Source of the DNA: Bacteroidales bacterium UBA5197
GTDB lineage: Bacteria > Bacteroidota > Bacteroidia > Bacteroidales > Lentimicrobiaceae
Length of the DNA: 5,196 bases
Assembly (NCBI GenBank): GCA_002412885.1
Contig: DHVX01000012.1
Location: forward strand, 1-5,196
Reading direction: 5' to 3'
Below are positions 1-5,196 of this stretch, one piece after another. A program made the translations under genes and the position numbers. Numbering within the stretch: the stretch's first letter is position 1; every line of letters starts with the position of its first letter. The notes under the pieces were generated by a model that saw nothing but the letters and a program-made list of their open reading frames with translations, was not told the DNA's origin and did not search any database.

Positions 1-165
1 TCTTCGTTCAACTGATTTGGCAGATAGAAACTCACCTGGCCTGGACATATCGTAAGCCGACTGCTTATCGAGCAACCAAACTTTATGATAAACGCTCTGT
101 GCCGAGGAATTACCTGAGAAAACAGAAAGAAGAATAAAAGCGAATAAGCAGGTGTATTGATTCAT
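1..165 (-). CDS. Secreted S8 (subtilisin-like) peptidase, N-terminal fragment
   Basis: This is the first 55 codons of a gene read leftwards from an ATG at 165-163; it is open at the window edge and so lacks its catalytic domain here. Residues 1-23 form a signal peptide: a short polar start, the hydrophobic core CLFAFILLSVFSG, and a likely cleavage site around NSSAQ. The mature part begins SVYHKVWLLDK and continues through RPGEFLSAKSVERR. That layout (a short strand ending in a DK, then an 'F-L-S-x-x-x-[VIL]-x-R-R' helix) is the pattern I know from the N-terminal segment ahead of the subtilase domain in secreted Bacteroidota S8 peptidases. The product would be exported and would cleave proteins outside the cytoplasm. 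prmC lies upstream on the same strand, 209 bp away, too far to suggest tight coupling. The reading frame and signal peptide are clear; the peptidase assignment rests on about 30 residues and is moderate. Asp/His/Ser catalytic motifs left of the window would settle it. Confidence 0.62.
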   Translation of the reverse strand, partial: MNQYTCLFAFILLSVFSGNSSAQSVYHKVWLLDKQSAYDMSRPGEFLSAKSVERR

Positions 166-238
166 TTGAAAGAGTGCTGGTTAGTAACTCAATTAACAAC
201 AAATCCATCGGATTGTTAGAAATTGACATTGTGAGGCG

Positions 239-270
239 CAAATATCGGTAAAATCTTGAATCAGCAGCAA
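239..270 (-). promoter_or_regulatory. Possible promoter of the S8 peptidase gene
   Basis: On the minus strand a TTG (270-268) is followed by a 21-bp spacer and GATATTTG (246-239). This fits the Bacteroidota vegetative promoter pattern (TTTG/TTG, 17-23 bp, TAnnTTTG) with one mismatch in the -7 box. Transcription would start near 232 and give a leader of roughly 65 nt before the ATG at 165. It is the best match in the 209-bp gap (166-374), but a one-mismatch hit in AT-rich DNA is weak evidence. I see no other gene or strong terminator in that gap. Confidence 0.3.
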
Positions 271-374
271 TTACTAAAAGTTTTTCTTTCCGGGAATCTG
301 AAGCTTAATGAACATAAAAGGTGAAATTTCTGTGATGAAAAGTACGGAAACTATCACTAGAAGCAGACTTCATG

Positions 375-1247
375 CTATTCCTGTGTCCTGACGTTCAAAA
401 TTCCGGAAACAAATCTTTCTTTGCCTTTGAAGTCATTATATATCCGGATATTACCAAAACCATTTTCGGCCAGTAAGATGGCAACATTTCCGGCTTCAGA
501 TTCATTGATTTCAAACCATACTTCACCCATTTCAAGTAGGTGAGATGCGGCAAAACCAGTGATGGCCCGATAAAATAAAAGAGGATCAGAATCAGACACA
601 AACAAAGCGTCAAATGGCTCATAATCAAGAACATTAGGCTGCATTTCTTCCTTCTCTGATTCCTTAACATAAGGTGGATTGCTGACAATAATATTGTACT
701 TCCCGAATTTGCTATATTCCTTTTGGTTTAAAATATCAGCTTTGAAAAGATTTATATTAAGATTCAGTTTCTGAGTATTTTTTGCTGAAACAGCCAATGC
801 CTTTTCGCTAAAATCTATTGCTGAAACCTTCGCAAAAGGAAGCTTACTGCTGAGCGCGAGTGCGATGGCTCCGCTTCCTGTGCCAATGTCAAGAATTTCC
901 AAAGATTTATCATGCTGATGTTTAATGAAAATTTCTTTGACAAGTTCTTCGGTTTCCGGACGCGGTATCAGAACTCCGGGTTCAACGAAAAGCTCAAGAT
1001 CGTAAAACCAGGTTTTCCCAACAACATACTGAACAGGCATTTGATTTAACAAAAGAGGCATTGCTTTTTCAATCTGTTTCTTCAGAACCTCTGATACTTC
1101 AGCAGTTCGGAGCAATAACCATTCGTGATCCGGTTTTCCGTGAAGTGCAGAAAACAAAAATCGCTGCATCGATAATGCTTCATTGCGCCCATAAACAGGA
1201 AGCAATTGTTCATAGACTTGTTTCTCTAATTGACCGTTTGTCATCAT
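375..1247 (-). CDS. prmC: Release factor glutamine N5-methyltransferase PrmC (HemK)
   Basis: This cytoplasmic enzyme uses S-adenosylmethionine to methylate the glutamine of the GGQ motif in peptide-chain release factors, which speeds translation termination. The 290-residue product is close to the usual length (about 280). Residues 1-70 form the helical N-terminal domain that contacts the release factor. The linker signature PVQYVVGKTWFYDLE (71-85) through VLIPRPETEELV (92-103) is highly typical of the family. The SAM-binding motif I, ILDIGTGSGAIALAL, is at 118-132; the acidic residue that would bind the SAM ribose is Asp145 in SAIDFSEKA; and the substrate-glutamine motif NPPYV is at 190-194. 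All key residues are present. The start is an ATG-ATG pair at 1247/1244, and either codon could initiate. There is no Shine-Dalgarno site, as is normal in Bacteroidota. The gene is divergent from the plus-strand gene at 1322 and is not beside prfA, with which it is paired in many other bacteria. Confidence 0.96.
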   Translation of the reverse strand: MMTNGQLEKQVYEQLLPVYGRNEALSMQRFLFSALHGKPDHEWLLLRTAEVSEVLKKQIEKAMPLLLNQMPVQYVVGKTWFYDLELFVEPGVLIPRPETEELVKEIFIKHQHDKSLEILDIGTGSGAIALALSSKLPFAKVSAIDFSEKALAVSAKNTQKLNLNINLFKADILNQKEYSKFGKYNIIVSNPPYVKESEKEEMQPNVLDYEPFDALFVSDSDPLLFYRAITGFAASHLLEMGEVWFEINESEAGNVAILLAENGFGNIRIYNDFKGKERFVSGILNVRTQE

Positions 1248-1280
1248 TCAATGAATACACCTTATGTAAAAAAATCATGG

Positions 1281-1288
1281 CAAAGGTA
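1281..1288 (-). promoter_or_regulatory. Promoter -7 element of prmC
   Basis: The minus strand reads TACCTTTG here, an exact match to the Bacteroidota -7 consensus TAnnTTTG, ending 33 nt before the prmC ATG. Transcription would start around 1274, giving a leader of about 27 nt. The -33 box is poor: a T-run (minus strand 1313-1310) sits at a 21-bp spacer but lacks the G of TTTG. The box lies back to back with the promoter of the divergent gene. Confidence 0.5.
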
Positions 1289-1297
1289 ATGAATTGA

Positions 1298-1305
1298 TAT
1301 CTTTG
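1298..1305 (+). promoter_or_regulatory. Promoter -7 element of the 342-residue protein gene
   Basis: TATCTTTG is an exact TAnnTTTG match and is followed by CGG, a frequent context in Bacteroidota. It ends 16 nt before the ATG at 1322, so the transcript would begin near 1312 with a leader of only about 10 nt. No clear TTTG lies 17-23 bp upstream; the corresponding -33 position (about 1274-1280) coincides with the edge of the prmC -7 box on the other strand. Confidence 0.55.
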
Positions 1306-1321
1306 CGGTAAAAGTAAGAAA

Positions 1322-2350
1322 ATGAATTTCGACATTAGTTTTAATGGTAAACCTCTAACATTTAATAACATACATAACTTTTCAACAAGAGTTGATATAC
1401 CCGGCTGTAAAGAGAACGAATTGTTGCTTGCTTTTAAAAAGGACATAAATGGAATTTCATTTTCCCTATTGCCTCCAAATAAATTACCCATTGGATATCT
1501 GACAGATAAACAAATTTTCAATCACAAATTTTTACTGAATCATCTTCTATCAGACACATCAATCGAAGGCTTGCGGAATGCAATTCTTGAAATTACTGAT
1601 ATTCATGAGCTTAATCATGTCACTCTTGTTCTCATTATTTATTTTTTCTTCTCTGATGCTTCAATGTCAGTAACCCAGATGGCCGACTGGCTTAATGAAA
1701 GCGGAGTTTCATCAGAAGATTCAGAAAGTCTGGCTATGGCAATTTACATGGCCGGAACGGACCGTCAGGATGATGACTTAAATTTTATTCCTGGTCAGGA
1801 AAGTTGTATTTTCAATTCTTCAAAACCTGAATTACCTGAAATACAATTTATTAACTCCGTTCAGTGTTTCTTTAGCCACAGATTTTCACCAGATACAGCG
1901 CGGTTTGTGTATGATGATTATCAGCAATATTGCAACTTTTCAGGAGAGAAAATTCAGGAGCTTTACTATTGCGGAAATATTCCTGAAACCTCATTTCTGG
2001 TTGAAGATCATGATCACCTGATTCTAGGGTTAAGTTGCAGATTATCGGAGGTAATGTCAATTTGCGAATTTTCAGCACCAGAGATTTATGCTTTTATAAA
2101 ACATCATTGCAGTTTCAGTGAGCGCAGCAGCATGAGCCTGGCAAGTTTTATTGAGAAATTTTACGCCGGAGTTATTCAACTGGCTTCTGAGACAGGAATT
2201 AAATGCTCAATTAAATTACTTGATAAGCACAATAAAGCATTTGCCATAAACTTGCAGGAATGTGTCTCTCAATTTGGTTTCAGCTATGCGATTCCGGGTT
2301 ATTTGCCGGTTTTTATTGATATTGAAAAAGCTCGCCAAACTGTTGTCTGA
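1322..2350 (+). CDS. Unrecognised 342-residue cytoplasmic protein
   Basis: I do not recognise this protein or any named domain in it. The ATG at 1322 sits 16 nt after an exact -7 promoter box, which supports the start. There is no signal peptide. The only strongly hydrophobic stretch, VTLVLIIYFFF (100-110), is short and follows a polar helix (DIHELNH), so it is more likely a buried helix than a membrane span. The N-terminal third (1-70) reads like mixed strands. Residues 112-150 (SMSVTQMADWLNESG, then SEDSESLAMAIYMAG) look helical and acidic. The C-terminal half is rich in aromatic residues. It contains ten cysteines (29, 162, 182, 204, 217, 239, 248, 263, 295, 314), nine of them after residue 160, but with no CxxC pair or other classical metal or Fe-S spacing. 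The transporter gene begins 40 bp downstream on the same strand, but it has its own promoter box, so co-function is not implied. The uninterrupted frame and the promoter make it a real gene; function is unknown. Confidence 0.82.
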   Translation: MNFDISFNGKPLTFNNIHNFSTRVDIPGCKENELLLAFKKDINGISFSLLPPNKLPIGYLTDKQIFNHKFLLNHLLSDTSIEGLRNAILEITDIHELNHVTLVLIIYFFFSDASMSVTQMADWLNESGVSSEDSESLAMAIYMAGTDRQDDDLNFIPGQESCIFNSSKPELPEIQFINSVQCFFSHRFSPDTARFVYDDYQQYCNFSGEKIQELYYCGNIPETSFLVEDHDHLILGLSCRLSEVMSICEFSAPEIYAFIKHHCSFSERSSMSLASFIEKFYAGVIQLASETGIKCSIKLLDKHNKAFAINLQECVSQFGFSYAIPGYLPVFIDIEKARQTVV

Positions 2351-2375
2351 TGCTGATTTCAAATGATTACTTTTG
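2342..2375 (+). promoter_or_regulatory. Promoter of the EamA transporter gene
   Basis: GTTG (2342-2345) lies 22 bp before TACTTTTG (2368-2375), an exact TAnnTTTG box. The -33 part overlaps the last codons of the preceding gene. Transcription would begin near 2382, about 9 nt before the ATG at 2391. Because the box includes the TTG codon at 2373-2375, that codon would not be on the transcript and cannot be the start, so this site decides the start of the transporter gene. Confidence 0.55.
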
Positions 2376-2390
2376 CCAAAAATTTCGAAT

Positions 2391-3254
2391 ATGCTCTATC
2401 TTTTGCTTGCCATTACTGTCAGCACACTTATTCTGGTTTGTTTCAAACTGTTTAACCGCTTTAACATTGACGACTTTACAGCAATCACCGTCAATTATAT
2501 TGTAGGATCATTATTCGGATTTAACTTTATCAACTGGGAAAAAACCATTCCCGAAATATATACTTCTTCATGGCTTCCAATGGCCTTGCTTACCGGCGTA
2601 TTATTGATTTCAGGATTTGTTTTCTTCTCAATATCAGCGCGGAAAGCCGGAGTTGCACTAACAGCAATCAGCAGCAGAATGTCGGTAGTTATTCCAGTTT
2701 TGTTGGGATTATTGATTTTAAATGATCATGCAGGAATACTGAAAATCACAGGAATAGCCCTTGCATTGGTTGCACTTTACCTGACACTTAAAAAAGGTAA
2801 AGATGAAAAATTCTCTCTTAAACTTATCTGGATACCATTGGCAGTGTTTCTCTTTACTGGATTAAACGACTCGACGGTTAAACTTACACAACATTATTTT
2901 CTGGCCGGTACTGGCCAGCTTGAATATATAAGCTATGCTGCAACATCTTTTATGGTTGCATTTGTTATCGGACTAGTGATATCCGCTTTCAGGGTCTTTA
3001 ATGGAGCAAAAATATTCCATATTAAGAATCTTATAGCTGGCTTAATTCTAGGAATTATTAACTGGTTTTCAATATATTACCTCTTAAAGGGATTTGAATC
3101 CATGCAGGTTTCAGTATTTATTCCGATTCTGAACATAAGCGTTGTAGGTCTTTCAGCAATCATAGGTTTTATTATTTTCAAGGAAAAACTGAGACTGATA
3201 AACTGGATTGGAATTTTTGTTGCACTCATTGCAATTCTGATGATTGCATATTAA
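2391..3254 (+). CDS. DMT superfamily (EamA-type) membrane transporter
   Basis: This is an inner-membrane carrier of the drug/metabolite transporter superfamily; members export or import small metabolites, and the substrate here cannot be read from sequence. The 287-residue product has about ten membrane helices (roughly 2-20, 29-46, 61-82, 88-111, 115-132, 143-160, 178-200, 211-232, 238-263, 268-286) in two homologous halves of five. Each half ends in the family's characteristic pair: AISSRMSVVIPVLLGLLIL then ILKITGIALALVALYL in the first half, and VSVFIPILNISVVGLSAIIG, FKEKL, then INWIGIFVALIAILMIAY in the second. The short loop LKKGKDEKFS (133-142) joins the halves. An in-frame TTG at 2373 would add six residues (MPKISN), but it lies inside a promoter box, so I chose the ATG at 2391, which also begins directly with the first helix. 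The gene is 40 bp after the unrecognised gene and on the same strand. Confidence 0.9.
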   Translation: MLYLLLAITVSTLILVCFKLFNRFNIDDFTAITVNYIVGSLFGFNFINWEKTIPEIYTSSWLPMALLTGVLLISGFVFFSISARKAGVALTAISSRMSVVIPVLLGLLILNDHAGILKITGIALALVALYLTLKKGKDEKFSLKLIWIPLAVFLFTGLNDSTVKLTQHYFLAGTGQLEYISYAATSFMVAFVIGLVISAFRVFNGAKIFHIKNLIAGLILGIINWFSIYYLLKGFESMQVSVFIPILNISVVGLSAIIGFIIFKEKLRLINWIGIFVALIAILMIAY

Positions 3255-3333
3255 ACCAGAGGTGTATAATTATTAAAATTTGCCTTGCTCTTCAACCTGC
3301 CTGGAGCCGGATTTGATTTGAATATTGTTGCCC

Positions 3334-3349
3334 GAATTCATGTGAATTC
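3334..3349. repeat. Perfect 7-bp inverted repeat in the intergenic region
   Basis: GAATTCA and TGAATTC flank a 2-bp centre. The palindrome lies in the 185-bp gap between the transporter and the outer-membrane protein gene, about 50 bp upstream of the latter's probable -33 box. As a hairpin it would be short and AT-rich and has no T-run behind it, so it is a poor terminator; a regulator-binding site is possible but unproven. The remainder of the gap (3255-3333, 3350-3386) shows nothing I can name. Confidence 0.4.
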
Positions 3350-3386
3350 AACTGGTCATTACCTCTAAAATATTACCTTCTGGCTT

Positions 3387-3417
3387 TTTGTATATTAATT
3401 ATAATTCAGTAATTTTC
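3387..3417 (+). promoter_or_regulatory. Probable promoter of the DUF5723/TSP3 gene
   Basis: TTTG (3387-3390), a 19-bp spacer and TAATTTTC (3410-3417) match the Bacteroidota pattern TTTG-N17-23-TAnnTTTG, with one mismatch at the last base of the -7 box. Transcription would start near 3424, giving a leader of about 16 nt before the ATG at 3440. The perfect -33 box and good spacing make it more convincing than the -7 box alone. Confidence 0.45.
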
Positions 3418-3439
3418 GTCAAGCTAAACCCAAAAGTAT

Positions 3440-5196
3440 ATGAGAAAGAATTACACCATTAAACTACTGTTAATCATAGCATTAATAAATGCTTTATCTA
3501 TTGACAGGTCAATTGGCCAGGCGTTTATGCCATTTGCGCAAAGCAATTATGCCGGAGTTAGCGGATTACTGCTACAGCCTGCATCAATTGTGGATAGCAG
3601 ATACAAATATGACATGACGTTGTTTGGGGCGGAGACTTCCTTTAACAACAATTTTGTTTCTATAAAACGGAGTGCCATTTTCAAGCGGATGACCTGGGAT
3701 GAGATTGATTTTGTTGATGATTACATTACCAGAAACCTCGATGGAAATGACAAAACTATTTTTGCAGGAGGCTCTGTAATTTTTCCTTCATTTATGATAA
3801 ATCTCGGGAAGAATTCTGCTCTTGGATTTACTTCCCGTGTCAGATCAATTTATAACATTGATAACATTTCCGAGGACTTTGCGCAGTTGGCCTGGGAAGG
3901 ATTTGATTATGAACCGCTTTTATACAAAACCCTCGAAAACGCCAATTTTAGTCTGCAGGCCAATAACTGGCTTGAATTTGGCTTTTCCTATGCCGGCGTT
4001 ATTTTGAACAAGGATAAACACTTTCTTAAAGGAGGAGTCACATTAAAGTTCCTTCAGGGTGCGGCCTCCGGATATGTTTTTGTAAGAGACCTTACCTATC
4101 GGCTTGATAGTCCGGATACGCTGTCGTTATTCCAATCAAAAGTAAACTACGGTATTTCGAACACCTTTGATGAGGATGGAATACCAAAAATCAGCGGAAT
4201 TTCAGATCCCGGATTTGGTATTGACCTTGGTCTAGTTTATGAGTACAGACCTGATATTGATGAGTTTAAATACAATATGGATGGTCGTGAAGGGTTGTTG
4301 CGCGATGACAAAGAAAAATATTTATTCAGGGTTGGAATCTCATTGCTCGACTTTGGGCATATCAGATACAACAAAGGGTACTATAGTCAGGATTTTGTTG
4401 CCGACGTCAGAGACTGGAACATAAATGGTATGGAATTAAACACCATTCAGGATTTCAATGACACCTTGCGCAACAGGTTCAATTTCACCGATAATACTTC
4501 TGAAAGCTATAAAATGGGACTTCCTACTGCCCTCAGTCTTCAGGTAGATTATAATATTGGTTCAGGATTTTATGTAAACTTCATGCCCTATTTTGCATTA
4601 AGAAAAGGGACAAACATGGTTGCAAAAACCCACTATTTTACCAGTTACAGCCTCACACCACGATATGACTACAAGTGGTTCGGACTGGCGGTACCTTTAT
4701 TTGTTGATCAGTTCAGTCGCTTCAATGCCGGGCTTGCTGTCAGGTTAGGACCCATCTGGGTTGGATCCAATACCATCCTGCGCAATAGCATTGCCAAAGA
4801 GAGCTATGGTGTTGATGCATATGCGATGGTTAAAATTCCGATTTTCAAAAAAGGTCCCCGCGACAGAGACAATGACGCAGTGAGTGACAAACTTGACCAT
4901 TGCCCTGATATACCCGGTACATGGGCTTTGATGGGTTGCCCCGATACCGATGGCGATGGAATAACAGATGCTGAAGATGAATGCCCTTACGACAAGGGTC
5001 CTGCTGAACTTAAGGGCTGCCCCGACAGAGATGGTGATGGTATTCCGGATAAAGATGATCTTTGTCCTGATCATCCCGGACTTCCGATCTACTCAGGTTG
5101 CCCCGATTCTGATGGTGATGGAATTGTTGATCACCTTGATGAATGTCCGGATCAGGCTGGTTTACCTGAATTTAATGGTTGTCCTGACAGAGATGG
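3440..5196 (+). CDS. DUF5723-type outer-membrane protein with TSP3 repeats (3' end cut)
   Basis: The first 585 residues of a large envelope protein are visible; the frame is open to the right edge. Residues 1-27 are a signal peptide (MRKNYTIK, then hydrophobic LLLIIALINALS, cleavage near SIGQA). The mature protein opens with SNYAGVSGLLLQPASIVDSRY (35-55), the hallmark start of the Bacteroidota DUF5723 family, where a Pro-Ala-Ser-Ile segment precedes the first strands. To about residue 465 it alternates aromatic and polar residues as in outer-membrane beta-barrels (for example WLEFGFSYAGVIL, GSGFYVNFMPYFALRKG, FNAGLAVRLGPIWVG). After a short linker (IPIFKKG) come Asp-rich thrombospondin type 3 repeats from 472 on. 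In related proteins such repeats bind calcium and act as a stiff periplasmic spacer before a C-terminal OmpA-like peptidoglycan-binding domain; that domain is expected but not visible. The ATG at 3440 is preceded by a plausible promoter. A structural role linking outer membrane to cell wall is inferred. Confidence 0.88.
   Translation, partial: MRKNYTIKLLLIIALINALSIDRSIGQAFMPFAQSNYAGVSGLLLQPASIVDSRYKYDMTLFGAETSFNNNFVSIKRSAIFKRMTWDEIDFVDDYITRNLDGNDKTIFAGGSVIFPSFMINLGKNSALGFTSRVRSIYNIDNISEDFAQLAWEGFDYEPLLYKTLENANFSLQANNWLEFGFSYAGVILNKDKHFLKGGVTLKFLQGAASGYVFVRDLTYRLDSPDTLSLFQSKVNYGISNTFDEDGIPKISGISDPGFGIDLGLVYEYRPDIDEFKYNMDGREGLLRDDKEKYLFRVGISLLDFGHIRYNKGYYSQDFVADVRDWNINGMELNTIQDFNDTLRNRFNFTDNTSESYKMGLPTALSLQVDYNIGSGFYVNFMPYFALRKGTNMVAKTHYFTSYSLTPRYDYKWFGLAVPLFVDQFSRFNAGLAVRLGPIWVGSNTILRNSIAKESYGVDAYAMVKIPIFKKGPRDRDNDAVSDKLDHCPDIPGTWALMGCPDTDGDGITDAEDECPYDKGPAELKGCPDRDGDGIPDKDDLCPDHPGLPIYSGCPDSDGDGIVDHLDECPDQAGLPEFNGCPDRD
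4853..5196 (+). repeat. Tandem thrombospondin type 3 repeats, 27-residue period
   Basis: Four full units of exactly 27 residues (81 bp) run at residues 472-498, 499-525, 526-552 and 553-579, and a fifth begins at 580 and is cut by the edge. The core of units 2-4 is GCPDxDGDGIxDxxDxCP followed by a variable 9-10 residue tail such as DHPGLPIYS or DQAGLPEFN. The aspartates supply calcium ligands as in TSP3/EF-hand-like loops, and the two cysteines per unit could form disulfides in the periplasm. The first unit is degenerate: it begins GPRDRDNDAVSD, so it lacks the first Cys and has Asn and Ala in place of two glycines of DGDG. DNA identity between units is partial, so this is a protein-level repeat rather than a recent slippage array. 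Confidence 0.9.

Larger units (their letters stand above)
1280..1306. repeat. Inverted repeat formed by two divergent promoter boxes
   Basis: The arms GCAAAGGTA (1280-1288) and TATCTTTGC (1298-1306) are reverse complements at eight of nine positions (the exception is a G/T pair at 1286/1300), around a 9-bp centre. Each arm contains one exact TAnnTTTG box, one per strand. The simplest reading is two promoters back to back, but the symmetry is also what a dimeric regulator would bind. The sequence symmetry is directly visible; any regulatory use is inference. Confidence 0.5.

Noticed and set aside
332..357. Imperfect hairpin (GTGAT...AGT / ACT-ATCAC) just downstream of prmC, considered as its terminator
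   Set aside because: The stem is broken by a 4-nt one-sided bulge, is AT-rich, and no T-run follows in the direction of prmC transcription.
166..374. Possible small gene or RNA in the 209-bp gap between prmC and the peptidase gene
   Set aside because: No convincing open frame, tRNA fold or conserved RNA motif is visible; only a weak promoter candidate.
395..688. 97-residue open frame inside prmC on the same strand
   Set aside because: It is an out-of-frame reading of a clearly identified prmC gene and its sequence resembles no protein family.
1061..1521. Open frames 1061-1297 (plus) and 1210-1521 (minus) spanning the prmC/unknown-gene junction
   Set aside because: They overlap prmC, the divergent promoters and the unrecognised gene, and have no protein-like features; chance frames.
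1872..2078. 68-residue minus-strand frame inside the unrecognised gene
   Set aside because: Antisense shadow with no promoter and no recognisable content.
4029..4036. AAAGGAGG-like Shine-Dalgarno motif
   Set aside because: It lies inside the barrel-coding frame where it encodes Lys-Gly-Gly, and this group of bacteria does not rely on such sites.
3822..4424. Two 61-residue frames (3822-4007, 4239-4424) inside the outer-membrane protein gene
   Set aside because: Out-of-frame readings of a continuous barrel-coding frame with a strong family signature.
4745..5074. 109-residue minus-strand frame opposite the TSP3 repeats
   Set aside because: The repetitive Asp/Gly codons on the plus strand keep the antisense frame open; the plus-strand protein is unmistakable.

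Overview
The window comes from a member of the Bacteroidota. Four things point there: the AT-rich sequence, the lack of Shine-Dalgarno sites, the -7 promoter elements of type TAnnTTTG just ahead of several starts, and two typical secreted or outer-membrane proteins of that phylum (a subtilisin-like peptidase start and a DUF5723-type barrel with thrombospondin type 3 repeats). It holds five protein genes, two of them cut by the window edges. I found no rRNA, tRNA, CRISPR array, insertion sequence or phage gene.

Left part, minus strand. prmC (375-1247), the glutamine methyltransferase that modifies peptide-chain release factors, is read leftwards. After a 209-bp gap comes the start of a second minus-strand gene that runs off the left edge (165 down to 1). 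Its signal peptide and N-terminal region look like those of secreted S8 (subtilisin-like) peptidases of Bacteroidota.

Middle, plus strand. Divergent from prmC, across only 74 bp, is a 342-residue protein I do not recognise (1322-2350). In the gap, two exact TAnnTTTG elements lie back to back 9 bp apart and form an inverted repeat, so the two promoters probably compete. A ten-helix DMT/EamA transporter follows (ATG at 2391, end 3254). A promoter element covering the upstream TTG codon at 2373 argues for the ATG start.

Right part, plus strand. After 185 bp containing a small palindrome and a plausible promoter, a large outer-membrane protein gene starts at 3440 and is still open at the right edge. 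It has a signal peptide, a DUF5723-like beta-barrel region and then a regular 27-residue array of calcium-binding type 3 repeats. An OmpA-like peptidoglycan-binding domain would be expected beyond the edge.

The genes do not form an obvious common pathway. This looks like ordinary chromosomal housekeeping and envelope content, and I see no defence, mobile or biosynthetic system. The most interesting points are the overlapping divergent promoters, the unrecognised cysteine-rich protein and the regular repeat array.
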